NCBI GenBank assembly: GCA_021779955.1
Contig: JAJXZS010000001.1
Coordinates: 1 to 64,000 of the forward strand
From: Chloroflexota bacterium
Lineage (GTDB): Bacteria > Chloroflexota > Anaerolineae > Anaerolineales > Anaerolineaceae
Length of the DNA: 64,000 nt
Direction: 5' to 3'
A program made the position numbers and the translations under genes. The notes under the pieces are model-generated. The model had not been told where the DNA came from. It worked only from the letters and a program-made list of their open reading frames with translations, and ran no database searches. Numbering within the stretch: the stretch's first letter is position 1; each line of letters opens with the position of its first letter. Shown in pieces: positions 25,788 to 34,501 of this stretch.

Positions 25788-26414
25788 TCACTTGATGATG
25801 TAAGGCAGCGCAAAACCGATCGCAAGCACAGCCAGGAGAACCAGCGAAATCAAGAGCGCGCCGGTTCTCTTGATTTGCCCTCCCGACTCGATGGCCAGAG
25901 CGCTGAAATAACCCGGCCAGCCGAATATCAACCCAACCGCGGCGATCAGTGTATGCACCAGTTGCCAGGTTGCCACGCTGCCCTTTACCCCCAGGATCAG
26001 GCAGGCCAGCGTGATCAAAACTGAGGTCAGTGTCGCAAGCGCGAGCGGCAGTGCAGCGGCGCCCATCAGAACGACGATGCGCGTGAAATCGGGGAAGCGC
26101 TTCACTGCCCGCCCTGCATAATACGCGATCGAAGATAGCCCTCCCCAGCCCAGCAGCACGGCAAGAAAGAGGGGCTGCAGCACATCCAGGAATGTGACGG
26201 GCGCCCGCGTCTGCGCGGCAAACAGCAGCTTCTGAGCCGCTGTCAACAGCATCAGCCCTGCCACAATCATCCCTGCATCCAGCGCCCTGATCTCCGTCCC
26301 ACCAAACATGCCGCGCGCGTGCAGAAGAATGCCCTTCTGCCGTCTGAATGAAGCGCCAAGCACTTCACCGAACCTCGATCGTCCATCCATCTGATGTCGT
26401 ACCGGACCGTTCAT
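25788..26414 (-). CDS. Membrane protein, Yip1-like
   Basis: 208-residue membrane protein, start ATG 26414 (MNGPVRHQMDGRS) behind GAGAGGCGCAGA. A short soluble N-terminus (FGEVLGASFRRQKGILLHAR) precedes five hydrophobic segments, a layout seen in Yip1-domain proteins. The last helix ends at the C-terminus (IGFALPYIIK). It converges with the PAS-receiver gene, leaving only 7 nt between stops. Family assignment is weak. Confidence 0.72.
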   Translation of the reverse strand: MNGPVRHQMDGRSRFGEVLGASFRRQKGILLHARGMFGGTEIRALDAGMIVAGLMLLTAAQKLLFAAQTRAPVTFLDVLQPLFLAVLLGWGGLSSIAYYAGRAVKRFPDFTRIVVLMGAAALPLALATLTSVLITLACLILGVKGSVATWQLVHTLIAAVGLIFGWPGYFSALAIESGGQIKRTGALLISLVLLAVLAIGFALPYIIK

Positions 26415-26612
26415 TCTGCGCCTCTCAAATCGGCCTTCAATATGACCCGCTCCCGCGCGGCGGCAACTTGAACATCCAGCCGGCCATTTCATTACTAAAA
26501 TTAAGTTTTACCACTTGATACTCCCAGAATGGAGTTCCACATCATCCTTTGAGCGTAGATGGTCTGCCTACAGCAGATCATCATACATTCCCGCCCCGCG
26601 AATGTCAATCGG

Positions 26613-26637
26613 CGCGGTATCCTCGCCCCCGGCTTGC
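26613..26637. repeat. Left 25-bp direct repeat flanking the IS element
   Basis: CGCGGTATCCTCGCCCCCGG plus CTTGC, identical to 27704-27728. It abuts the left inverted repeat and so looks like a target-site duplication, though 25 bp is longer than usual for this family. Confidence 0.85.
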
Positions 26638-26663
26638 TGTAGGTTTACACTACATATTGGACA
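26638..26663. repeat. Left terminal inverted repeat of the IS element
   Basis: 26 bp beginning TGTAGG and ending ACATATTGGACA; 20 of 26 positions match the right end. Confidence 0.88.
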
Positions 26664-26751
26664 AAGGGAAAGAAAAGGATAGCAGGAAAAGGAAGAATCC
26701 GTTATTGTTATAGCGCTGAAACCAAACAAAACGGAGGTTCCAATTCCTGCC

Positions 26752-27693
26752 ATGAATACCATAACACAAGAAATGAAATATAGGCAATCCATTGTGAGGT
26801 ATGCCCAGGACAAAGGGGTATCGAGAGCATCGCGGAAATATAACAAAGGTCGATCCTATATCTACTTTTGGCTGGGGAGATATGATGGCACATTGGAGTC
26901 ACTCAGAAACAGATCCAGAAGACCCCACAGCCATCCCAACCAGCAGAACCCGGAAGAGATCAAACTGGTCAGGGATATGCGGCGCAGGAATCCAAAGCTG
27001 GGGTTGATGGAATTCTGGTTCAAACTAAAGGCTCGTGGATATCAAAGACATTATGTCAGTCTGTTCAGATTGATGGTCCGCATGGGATGGTTTATCCGGA
27101 AGGAGAACGCAAAAAAAGACTACCAGGCCAAGCCGTATGAACCCATGAGCCATCCGGGAGAACGAATTCAGATGGATGTGAAGTGGGTACCCAGAGAGTG
27201 CATTGTGGGCGGGAAAGCCCGTCAATTTTGTCAGTACACAGCGATCGATGAATACAGCCGATTGCGTTATTTGCAGGCATTCGATGAGGCCAACACATTT
27301 ACTTCCATGCAATTCCTGAAAGAAGCGATCACCTGGTTTGGTAGGCGCGGCATCCAGATCGAATGTGTGCAAACGGATAATGGATTTGAATTTACGAAAA
27401 GATTGTCCAGGACTCGCAATGAAGAAAACCTGACTTCTTTTGAGCTGCTGTTACGCATCCTCAAGATTCGGCATAAATTTATCAAACCCTATACACCCCG
27501 CCATAATGGCAAGGTAGAGAGGAGTCACCGCGAAGATCAGAAACGACTGTACAACTCAGCTCGATTTTATTCTTTTGAAGATTTCTCTGCTCAACTATAA
27601 CGACACAATCAGCGCTCTAACAATATTCCCATGCGTCCCCTTGGCTTTCTCTCTCCCAGGCAGTTCTTACTTAACACTGTCCAATATGTTTGA
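26752..27693 (+). pseudogene. IS481-like DDE transposase with an in-frame stop
   Basis: N-terminal HTH (GVSRASRKYNKGRSYIYFW) followed by an integrase core with Asp in QMDVKWV, Asp in QTDNGFEF and Glu in HNGKVERSHRED. Reading stops at TAA 27598-27600 after residue 282, but the same frame continues with RHNQRSNNIPMRPLGFLSPR and on to TGA 27691-27693, exactly the expected IS481 C-terminal tail. One change (for example AAA to TAA) explains it. The DDE triad lies before the stop, so partial activity cannot be excluded. Confidence 0.85.
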
Positions 27694-27703
27694 CAATCCT
27701 ACA
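27678..27703. repeat. Right terminal inverted repeat of the IS element
   Basis: Reverse complement reads TGTAGGATTGTC then AAACATATTGGACA, matching the left end. It overlaps the stop of the transposase reading frame. Confidence 0.88.
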
Positions 27704-27728
27704 CGCGGTATCCTCGCCCCCGGCTTGC
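27704..27728. repeat. Right 25-bp direct repeat flanking the IS element
   Basis: Perfect copy of 26613-26637, immediately outside the right inverted repeat. Confidence 0.85.
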
Positions 27729-27750
27729 CCTTCGTTCAATCTCTTTAAGG

Positions 27751-27756
27751 TATAAT
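27751..27756 (+). promoter_or_regulatory. -10 box ahead of the UlaG-like hydrolase gene
   Basis: TATAAT 21 nt before ATG 27777; no convincing -35 at 16-18 nt. The IS insertion lies about 47 bp upstream and may have removed or replaced upstream control. Confidence 0.4.
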
Positions 27757-27776
27757 TTACTCATATTGGAGGCTTC

Positions 27777-28442
27777 ATGGAAATCACCTGGTACGGACAT
27801 TCTTGCTTCAGACTGACTGAGAGGGGACTCGCGACCGTCGTTACCGACCCCTACGATTACCGCCAGGTTGGATATGAAGCCTTGAAACTCAAAGCAGATA
27901 TCGTTACCATCAGCCACGATACACCCGGGCACAATTACCTCGCCGCAGTCAAAGGCGACGTGCACGTGATCAACGGACCTGGCGAATACGAGATCGGCAG
28001 CGTGTTCATCACGGGCATCCACACCAACGGTCACACCGCCAAATCGGCCGATGAGCCGCGCAATACCATGTTCCTCTTCGATTTCAACGGCGTCAACGTC
28101 CTGCATCTGGGCGACATCAACCGCGTGCCTGCCCAATCTGAGGTCGAAGCTCTCGGACCGGTGCATGTTGCCCTCGTGCCTGTCGGCGGTGGAGGAGGCC
28201 TCTCTGCCAACAATGCCACAGAAGTCATCAGCCTGCTCGAGCCCAACATTGTGATCCCCATGCATTATGCTACGCCAAATACAGGCGACACCGCTCAAAA
28301 GATGGACACACTCGACAAATTCCTCAAAGAGATGGGCCTGGGCAAAGTCGAACCTGAAGCCTCGCTCAAGATACCCAACCTATCCTCATTACCCGAAGAA
28401 ACCAAAGTCGTCGTCCTCGATTATCAACGTAATAACAATTGA
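27777..28442 (+). CDS. MBL-fold hydrolase, UlaG-like
   Basis: 221-residue metallo-beta-lactamase-fold protein of the group related to UlaG and UPF0173. Seen: MEITWYGHSCFRLTERG at the N-terminus (His-Ser motif), the altered metal motif ISHDTPGHN in place of HxHxDH, GPGEYEIGSVFITGI, LHLGDINR and VVIPMHYATPN in the normal metal-ligand positions. ATTGGAGGCTTC precedes ATG 27777. UlaG hydrolyses L-ascorbate 6-phosphate lactone, but this group is broad and substrate is unknown. Likely co-transcribed with the small protein, mutY and pcm genes downstream. Confidence 0.88.
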   Translation: MEITWYGHSCFRLTERGLATVVTDPYDYRQVGYEALKLKADIVTISHDTPGHNYLAAVKGDVHVINGPGEYEIGSVFITGIHTNGHTAKSADEPRNTMFLFDFNGVNVLHLGDINRVPAQSEVEALGPVHVALVPVGGGGGLSANNATEVISLLEPNIVIPMHYATPNTGDTAQKMDTLDKFLKEMGLGKVEPEASLKIPNLSSLPEETKVVVLDYQRNNN

Positions 28443-28459
28443 GCGCACCGGAGCACACC

Positions 28460-28762
28460 TTGCCAGTCAAATTGATCTTGACCTGGGATATCAACCCCGA
28501 ACACGAACAGGAATACTTTGAATTTCTGATTCGCGAGTTCATCCCAGGTGTTCAACGATTGGGCGGTGAGCTTTCGGAAGCCTGGGCCACGGTCTACGGC
28601 GAGGAACCCCAGATCATGGTTGGCACGGTGCTCCCCAGCCTTCCCAAGGCGCGCCAGTTCCTCAGCAGTCCCGAATGGGCCAAGCTGCGCGAATCACTTC
28701 TGGACTACGTACAGAATTACAGCCAGAAGATCGTGGAAGCGCGCAGCGGATTTCAATTGTAA
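28460..28762 (+). CDS. Small protein, dimeric alpha/beta-barrel-like
   Basis: 100-residue protein. Start TTG 28460 (MPVKLILTWDINPEH) is favoured by GGAG 8 nt upstream; TTG 28439, overlapping the previous stop, is the alternative. The pattern beta (KLILTWDI), helix (EYFEFLIREFIPGVQRLG), beta (ATVYGEEPQIMVGTVL), helix (FLSSPEWAKLRESLLDYV) resembles ABM/DUF dimeric ferredoxin-like folds. Function unknown. Between the hydrolase gene and mutY, with 5 nt to mutY. Confidence 0.72.
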   Translation: MPVKLILTWDINPEHEQEYFEFLIREFIPGVQRLGGELSEAWATVYGEEPQIMVGTVLPSLPKARQFLSSPEWAKLRESLLDYVQNYSQKIVEARSGFQL

Positions 28763-28767
28763 GGTCA

Positions 28768-29847
28768 ATGGACGCCAAGCAGCAGTTCGCTCAAAAAATC
28801 CTCCCCTGGTACCACACTCACGCACGCGCCCTCCCCTGGCGGGGGACCTCCGATCCGTACGTTGTATGGATTTCGGAAATCATGGCGCAGCAAACTCGCA
28901 TTCATACCGTGATCCCCTATTTCGAGCGCTGGATGCAGCGCTTCCCCACCCTCGAGTCTCTGGCAAATGCCGGCCTTCAGGATGTGCTGTCTGCCTGGGA
29001 AGGGCTGGGCTACTATTCCCGCGCCCGCAACCTCTGGACGGCTGCCGTCAGTGTCGTGCACGACCTTGACGGCGTTCTGCCCCATTCCCGCGCCGAACTC
29101 GAGCGCATTCAAGGCATAGGGCGTTACACCGCGGCCGCCATCGCTTCGATCGCCTTCGGTGAGCGCGAGCCGGTGCTCGACGGCAACGTCAAGCGCGTGC
29201 TCGCCCGTGTTTTCGACATCGCCACGCCCATCGGCACGCCCCAGGGCGAACGCGAACTCTGGTCACTCGCCGAAACCCTGATCCCCACAGGTCAGCCTGG
29301 CGATTACAACCAGGCGGTCATGGAACTCGGCGCCATGGTGTGCACTCCCCGCAGCCCCGATTGTCCAAACTGTCCGCTGCAGACGATCTGCCTTGCCTGC
29401 GAACTCGGCATCCAAGCGCAACGCCCGGTCAAGAATCCCAGGCCAAAGGTGCCGACCTATACGGTGACGGCAGCCATATTCGAACGCAAGGGCAAGGTGC
29501 TCATCGCCCGCCGGCCCAACCGTGGACTTCTCGGCGGCATGTGGGAGTTTCCGGGCGGCAAGGTGGAAGAAGGCGAATCGCTCCAGCAAGGTCTTGTACG
29601 CGAGATCATGGAAGAACTGAACGCCGGTATCCACGTTTGCGATCTGTTCGGCGAGTACAGGCACGCCTACACTCATTTCAAAGTGCATCTGTACGCCTTT
29701 TTCGCCAACCTGAATTCCAGCGAACCTGTCCCGCTGGAAGCCAGTGAAATTCGCTGGGTTTCTCGTGCCGAGCTCAAAGACTATCCCATGGGGAAGATCG
29801 ACCGCAGTATTTCGAACGACCTGGTGAGCCAAAATGGACTTTCTTGA
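28768..29847 (+). CDS. mutY: A/G-specific adenine glycosylase MutY
   Basis: DNA repair enzyme that removes adenine mispaired with 8-oxoguanine (359 residues, start ATG 28768 behind TAAGGTCA). Seen: WRGTSDPYVVWISEIMAQQT with the catalytic Glu of the MutY group, helix-hairpin-helix GIGRYTAAAIASIAFG followed by catalytic Asp in VLDGNVKRVLARV, and the Fe-S cysteines in CTPRSPDCPNCPLQTIC (C-x6-C-x2-C-x5-C). The C-terminal domain is a MutT-like fold with GGMWEFPGGKVEEGES and REIMEEL, used for 8-oxoguanine recognition. pcm overlaps its end by 14 nt. Confidence 0.95.
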   Translation: MDAKQQFAQKILPWYHTHARALPWRGTSDPYVVWISEIMAQQTRIHTVIPYFERWMQRFPTLESLANAGLQDVLSAWEGLGYYSRARNLWTAAVSVVHDLDGVLPHSRAELERIQGIGRYTAAAIASIAFGEREPVLDGNVKRVLARVFDIATPIGTPQGERELWSLAETLIPTGQPGDYNQAVMELGAMVCTPRSPDCPNCPLQTICLACELGIQAQRPVKNPRPKVPTYTVTAAIFERKGKVLIARRPNRGLLGGMWEFPGGKVEEGESLQQGLVREIMEELNAGIHVCDLFGEYRHAYTHFKVHLYAFFANLNSSEPVPLEASEIRWVSRAELKDYPMGKIDRSISNDLVSQNGLS

Positions 29848-30508
29848 CGAGGGAGAATACGTCACCCGGCGTGAAGCCATGGTCACCACGCAGATCATGC
29901 AGCGCGGCATCCTCGAAAAGCGCCTGCTCGACGCCATGCGTACTGTCCCGCGCCACCTCTTCGTCCCCAAAGGCTACCGCCGGTATGCCTATTCCGACCA
30001 TCCCCTGCCCATCGGCGAGGGCCAGACCATATCGCAGCCTTACATGGTTGCCCTGATGACGAATCTGCTCGAGCTCAAAGGCGGCGAGAACGTTCTCGAA
30101 ATCGGCACAGGCTCCGGTTATCAGGCAGCCGTCCTTGCCCACCTCGTCAGGGAAGTGCATACCGTCGAAATCATCCCCGAGGTTGCCGAGAATGCCCGCA
30201 AAATCCTCAAGAACCTGGGCTACGCCAACGTCTTTCTGCACATCGGCGATGGCTCCTTCGGCTGGCCCGAGTGCGCCCCCTATGACGGCATCATCGTCAC
30301 CGCCGCCGCCCGGGAAACCCCAAAAGGTCTCCTCGAGCAGCTCAAGCCCACAGGCTGCCTGGTCATTCCCACGGGCGGGCCCAGCCTGCAGCATATCGAA
30401 AAATGGACCCGGGAGCGCGGCGAATGGGTCTCGGAATCCATCCTTGCCGTCTCGTTCGTGCCCCTGCGCGGCGCTGAAGGATGGACGCGCGACGAGTGGC
30501 CAATATGA
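29834..30508 (+). CDS. pcm: Protein-L-isoaspartate O-methyltransferase
   Basis: 224-residue SAM-dependent enzyme that methylates isoaspartyl residues in aged proteins and starts their repair. Seen: RHLFVPKGYRRYAYSDHPLP, the conserved GEGQTISQPYMVALM motif that shapes the substrate site, SAM motif I NVLEIGTGSGYQAAVLAHLV and YDGIIVTAA. It overlaps mutY by 14 nt, so translation is probably coupled. A terminator follows at once. Confidence 0.94.
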   Translation: MDFLDEGEYVTRREAMVTTQIMQRGILEKRLLDAMRTVPRHLFVPKGYRRYAYSDHPLPIGEGQTISQPYMVALMTNLLELKGGENVLEIGTGSGYQAAVLAHLVREVHTVEIIPEVAENARKILKNLGYANVFLHIGDGSFGWPECAPYDGIIVTAAARETPKGLLEQLKPTGCLVIPTGGPSLQHIEKWTRERGEWVSESILAVSFVPLRGAEGWTRDEWPI

Positions 30509-30509
30509 A

Positions 30510-30539
30510 AACCGCCGGGTTCACCGGCGGTTATGTTTT
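30510..30539 (+). terminator. Rho-independent terminator of the mutY-pcm operon
   Basis: Stem AACCGCCGG / CCGGCGGTT with 5-nt loop, followed by ATGTTTTC. Starts 1 nt after the pcm stop. Confidence 0.83.
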
Positions 30540-30549
30540 CAGCTTCTAT

Positions 30550-32190
30550 CTAGGATTTGGATACATTGACGATCACCACCGGCCTGCGGCGGATTTCGCT
30601 GTACATGTAATTCCCCACCATCTTCTCGATGTCGGTCTTCAGGCTGCCATTGGCGTGGGCAGCGGTCGCGGCGATCTTCTCGCGCAACTCGCGCACCATA
30701 TCATTCGCTTCAGACATCACGATGAATCCCTTGCTGGTGATCTCAGGCGCGCTGGAGACCCTGCCGGTGAGCTTGTCCATCGCCAGGTTGACGATCAACA
30801 CGCCGTCCTGCGAAAGCTCTTCGCGTTCGCGCATCACATCCGGGTTCACCAGTCCAACTCCGTTGCCGTCCACGAAAATGTAAGAAGTCGGAATTTTCGC
30901 TCCGAGTTTCATCTTCCCGTTCGTGAACTCGACAGATTGTCCATTCATCAACACGGAAATGTTTTCCTCCGGAATGCCCACCTGTTTTGCCAGTTGAGCA
31001 TGCTGTTTTAGCTGGCGCAGCTCGCCGTGGATGGGGATGAAGTATTTTGGACGCGTGAGGTGCATCATCAACTTCATCTCTTCCTGGCTGGCGTGGCCGG
31101 ATACGTGCACTGGCGCCAGGCTCTCATAGATGACATTCGCGCCGCGCGCAAAGAGCGAGTTGATCGTGCGGTAAACGTTTTCTTCGTTGCCGGGAATCGG
31201 GTGAGAAGAAAGCACGATCGTATCACCCTCCACAACGTCGAACTGGCGGTGTGACCCGCTCGAGAGACGCCCAAGAATGGATGTTGGCTCGCCTTGCGAT
31301 CCGGTGACCATGATGGCTACCTTGTCGTCTTTCATTTTGAGCGCTTCGTCGAGGTCCACGATCTGGTTGTCCGGTATTTCGAGATAGCCAAGCTTGCGGG
31401 CGATCTTGGCGTTGTCCACCATGCTCGTGCCTGCAAATGCGATCTTGCGGTTGTGGCGGGCAGCTGTGTTCGCAGCCTGCTGCATTCTCGATACCAGCGA
31501 TGCAAAGCTTGCGATGATAATCCGCCCCCTGGCTTCACGAAAGACGCGGTCGAAGGCCTCGTCGATCACGCGCTCTGAAGGCGTCCAACCCGGGCGCTCC
31601 GCATTGGTCGAGTCTGCCAGCAGCGCCAGCACACCGCGGCTCTGCAATTCAGCCAGCTTGGCGTAGTCTGTAGGCCAGTTATCCACCGGCGTATGGTCGA
31701 ACTTGTAATCGCCCGTGTGGACGATCAGTCCGGCGGGCGTGTCGATCCCCAGCCCTACGGCGTCAGGAATCGAATGGCAAACGTGGAAGAAATCCACATT
31801 GAACGGCCCGATCTTGCGCGTATCGTCTGCGTGGATCACTTCCAGCTTGGCGCGCTGCATCATGCCGCTTTTCGCTAGTTTGACTTCCATCAGCCCGGCC
31901 GTCAACGGCGTGGCGTAAATGGGTGCATAAATATCTTCGAGGACATGCTTGATCGCCCCGGTATGGTCTTCGTGCCCGTGGGTGATAACGATGCCCTTCA
32001 CTTTGTTGCGATTCTCTTTGAGATATGTGAAATCGGGAATGATGTAATCGATTCCCAACATATCGTTATCGGGGAACATGAGCCCGGTATCGACCACCAG
32101 GATCTGGTTGTCGTACTCGTAAGCCATCATGTTGGCCCCGACTTCCCCGAGTCCCCCCAGGGGAATAATTCTTAATGTATGATTCTGCAT
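30550..32190 (-). CDS. rnj: Ribonuclease J
   Basis: 546-residue MBL/beta-CASP ribonuclease with endonuclease and 5'-3' exonuclease activity in RNA turnover. Seen: VITHGHEDHTGAIKHVL metal motif near residue 69, TGDYKFDHTPV, LADSTNAERPG, the beta-CASP motifs (ASFASLVSRMQQAANTA; VTGSQGEPTSILGRLSSGSH in part) and HVSGHASQEEM. C-terminal domain ends ...RPVVIVNVSKS. The stop lies 10 nt from the pcm terminator of the opposite strand. The 5' leader has a stable hairpin and an upstream terminator (listed). Confidence 0.94.
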   Translation of the reverse strand: MQNHTLRIIPLGGLGEVGANMMAYEYDNQILVVDTGLMFPDNDMLGIDYIIPDFTYLKENRNKVKGIVITHGHEDHTGAIKHVLEDIYAPIYATPLTAGLMEVKLAKSGMMQRAKLEVIHADDTRKIGPFNVDFFHVCHSIPDAVGLGIDTPAGLIVHTGDYKFDHTPVDNWPTDYAKLAELQSRGVLALLADSTNAERPGWTPSERVIDEAFDRVFREARGRIIIASFASLVSRMQQAANTAARHNRKIAFAGTSMVDNAKIARKLGYLEIPDNQIVDLDEALKMKDDKVAIMVTGSQGEPTSILGRLSSGSHRQFDVVEGDTIVLSSHPIPGNEENVYRTINSLFARGANVIYESLAPVHVSGHASQEEMKLMMHLTRPKYFIPIHGELRQLKQHAQLAKQVGIPEENISVLMNGQSVEFTNGKMKLGAKIPTSYIFVDGNGVGLVNPDVMREREELSQDGVLIVNLAMDKLTGRVSSAPEITSKGFIVMSEANDMVRELREKIAATAAHANGSLKTDIEKMVGNYMYSEIRRRPVVIVNVSKS

Positions 32191-32239
32191 TAACGTAAAA
32201 CCTTTTCTTCTCCCTTAAAAAGAGAGCAAAATCTAATAA

Positions 32240-32265
32240 CCGCGTAAAGAGTTCACTCTTCGCGG
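32240..32265 (-). promoter_or_regulatory. Leader hairpin upstream of ribonuclease J
   Basis: CCGCG-AAGAGT-GA-ACTCTT-TA-CGCGG on the minus strand: an 11-bp interrupted stem with a 2-nt bulge, no T-run, 50-75 nt before the ATG. It could be an RNA stability element at the mRNA 5' end; ribonuclease J may target its own leader, but that is inference. Confidence 0.45.
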
Positions 32266-32283
32266 ATGATTGCATTCGATTGT

Positions 32284-32322
32284 AAAAAAACAATCCCTTG
32301 CTGAAAACCTTGCAGGGGATTG
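32284..32322 (-). terminator. Terminator between dnaA and ribonuclease J
   Basis: On the minus strand CAATCCCCTGC / GCAAGGGATTG with 10-nt loop, followed by seven T. It separates dnaA transcription from the ribonuclease J gene. Confidence 0.85.
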
Positions 32323-32548
32323 CTAAAGTTTAAGACCACTTGTCACAACTTCACTACCCATTTCTGCGCGGGTAGACCCTACATTTCTTTGATGCTTCTT
32401 AATCACATGAACTCTCAATAAGTCCACGAACGAATAAAAGAACAATTACGGTTATTATACTCGATATTTGTTAATATTGTGTATGGGTTTTTTTAATGAA
32501 GCAAGCTCCCGCAGGTTGCTGTGGGAGCCGTGAAGAGTGCCGTTCGCT

Positions 32549-33907
32549 TCAGTTGACCAGGCGTGATGGAGCGCCGTTGAACAGCACATCTCGAATCTGG
32601 CTGAGTTGCTTGCGCAAGTGATCGTCGCGCTCTATCAACTCTTCGACCTTTTCACAGGCGTAGATGACCGTCGTATGGTCGCGCCCGCCCAGCACCTCGC
32701 CGATCTGCGGCAGCGAAACGTTGCCTTCCTTGCGCAGCAAGTACATCACCACCTGGCGCGGAAGGGCAACTTCGTGGGTGCGGCTTCTTCCGAGCAGCTT
32801 TTCGGGAGTGATGCCAAACGCGGTCGCCACAACGTCCACCACATGCCTGGGTTCGAGATTGTTGCGCTGCGGGATCAAGTCTGCCAGGGCTACATTTGCC
32901 AGTTCCACTGTGAGCGGCCTGCCGCGCAGGTCGGAGTACGCCAGCACGCGCGTGAGCGCGCCTTCGAGTTCGCGAATATTGGATTGAACCTGCCTGGCAA
33001 TAAGCTCGAGGATTTCGGGCGGAACCTCACGCCTGGCCCGCTCGGCCTTCGAACGCAGAATGGCGATGCGCGTCTCCACGTCAGGCGCCTGGATGTCGGC
33101 AGTCAGCCCCCACTCGAAACGGGAACGCAAGCGCTCCTCGAGGGTGACCATGGCTTTTGGCGGCCGGTCGGAGGTCATCACGATTTGCTTATCCTGCCCA
33201 TGCAGTGTATTGAAGGTATGGAAGAACTCTTCCTGCGTCGACTCCTTGCCGGCAATGAACTGAATGTCGTCGATCAGCAGCACGTCCACCTGGCGGTAGC
33301 GGTCACGGAAGGCGGGTGTATTGTGGGTGCGTATCGAATTGATCAGATCGTTGGTGAACTCCTCCGATGTCACGTAGAGTACCTGGAGTCCCTTTTGCTG
33401 GATGTAATTTCCGATGGCGTGCAATAGATGTGTTTTTCCCAATCCAACCCCGCCGTACAAAAACAATGGGTTGTACGCCTGTGCCGGGGATTCGGCAACT
33501 GCCATGCAGGCGGCATGTGCCAGGCGGTTGGAGGCCCCTACGACGAAGTTGTCGAAGTTGTAACGGCTGTTAATGGCGATCCCGCCTGTGATCAACGATT
33601 CATTGCGAACCGGCTGCGTTTCCATCACCGGTTCTGAAAATGCTCTTTGTTCTTCGTAATCCTTGTGATAGATGACGAACTCCACATCCTGTGGTCCGCC
33701 CATCAACCCGGTCAGAATCCGCTTGATGGTGCTGCTGAGACGCGACTGAAGCCAATCCAGCGCATATGCATTCTGCACGCCGACCTTGAAGCAACCACCC
33801 TTGTATTCCAGCAACTCTGCGCTGCGCACCCACGTGTCAAATGCCGCCTTAGACATCTCCATTTCGAGTTGTCCAATCAATTGTTGCCAGGCTTGTTCTG
33901 CAATCAT
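32549..33907 (-). CDS. dnaA: Chromosomal replication initiator DnaA
   Basis: 452-residue initiator. Domain I ends near residue 85; domain II linker is short. AAA+ domain: Walker A GGVGLGKTHLLHAIGN, Walker B DVLLIDDIQFIAGK, and sensor region MTSDRPPKAM. Domain IV DnaA signature GGRDHTTVIYACEKV gives the box-binding helix. Start ATG 33907 has AGAGGAAGCATCGC upstream. The usual partner dnaN is absent; neighbours are ribonuclease J and an FAD enzyme. The 180-nt tail up to the terminator has another weak hairpin near 32505-32530. Confidence 0.95.
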   Translation of the reverse strand: MIAEQAWQQLIGQLEMEMSKAAFDTWVRSAELLEYKGGCFKVGVQNAYALDWLQSRLSSTIKRILTGLMGGPQDVEFVIYHKDYEEQRAFSEPVMETQPVRNESLITGGIAINSRYNFDNFVVGASNRLAHAACMAVAESPAQAYNPLFLYGGVGLGKTHLLHAIGNYIQQKGLQVLYVTSEEFTNDLINSIRTHNTPAFRDRYRQVDVLLIDDIQFIAGKESTQEEFFHTFNTLHGQDKQIVMTSDRPPKAMVTLEERLRSRFEWGLTADIQAPDVETRIAILRSKAERARREVPPEILELIARQVQSNIRELEGALTRVLAYSDLRGRPLTVELANVALADLIPQRNNLEPRHVVDVVATAFGITPEKLLGRSRTHEVALPRQVVMYLLRKEGNVSLPQIGEVLGGRDHTTVIYACEKVEELIERDDHLRKQLSQIRDVLFNGAPSRLVN

Positions 33908-34432
33908 GCGATGCTTCCTCTTGGCAATGAGAATTCTTGACGCTAAATCGAAGTGACGATAAGCTAAGCCACACCCACAGTTAATCTATGGGCGAATCCC
34001 CCTTATGATGTTTTGGAGTAAGCCGATGGCTTTTTTTTGGGGCGGTGCCTACCGATGAGCCCCGTCTGAACGGATGAAAACATTTTAGCAGAAAGAGAGG
34101 GGCAGAACAAGGTGAATACCCTACGTTCGCTTAAAAGAATGTCAATCTTTAAGATGAGAAAACTTAAAAGCTATCCGGACGCAGTTTTACTCACCCTACC
34201 ACTTCCGATTATATTTTTCCATAGGGCTGGGGGTTAATCTATTTCATGACCCCCATATGTGCCGGCTTTAAGGGAATTGTCTGGCAAACTTCTGCCTGTG
34301 GTTAAGAAGTTCAAAAGATTCATCCTTCCGCGAATATATTTTCTACGTAGTTTTTCCTGCCAATTTGGGAAGGGAGTTTTTTTAAGTTTCATTACAACAG
34401 TAAAACCGCGGTTAAAGTTGGCAATTCACCAT
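33908..34432. other. Intergenic region upstream of dnaA, possible oriC part
   Basis: 525 bp without a gene. A+T-rich stretches lie at 34120-34250 and 34310-34430. One near-consensus DnaA box is visible: TTAACCACA on the minus strand (34297-34305, one mismatch to TTATCCACA). A 6-bp inverted repeat GGGGGT...ACCCCC spans about 34228-34253. A dense cluster of DnaA boxes was not found, so an origin here is possible but not shown. The dnaA ribosome site is at its start; no clear dnaA promoter was recognised. Confidence 0.35.
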
Positions 34433-34465
34433 AAAAAAAGCTCAAAGACGGTCCCGTCTTCGAGC
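34433..34465 (-). terminator. Terminator of the FAD oxidoreductase / UPF0104 operon
   Basis: On the minus strand GCTCGAAGACGG / CCGTCTTTGAGC, 2-nt loop (so the inner pairs open), followed by TTTTTTTAT. Confidence 0.85.
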
Positions 34466-34501
34466 CTATATCACATAATCCGGAGGTTTCTCCCTGCGAT
34501 G

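Larger units (their letters stand above)
26638..27703 (+). mobile_element. IS481-like insertion sequence, 1066 bp
   Basis: Bounded by 26-bp imperfect inverted repeats starting TGT and ending ACA, with one DDE transposase gene and identical 25-bp direct repeats outside. It sits between the Yip1-like gene and the UlaG-like hydrolase gene. A+T content is visibly higher than in neighbouring genes, as expected for acquired DNA. The transposase gene has an internal stop, so the copy is probably inactive unless another copy acts in trans. Confidence 0.88.

Noticed and set aside
33908-34432. Clear oriC
   Set aside because: Only one near-consensus DnaA box was seen; no box cluster or DUE pattern strong enough to claim it.
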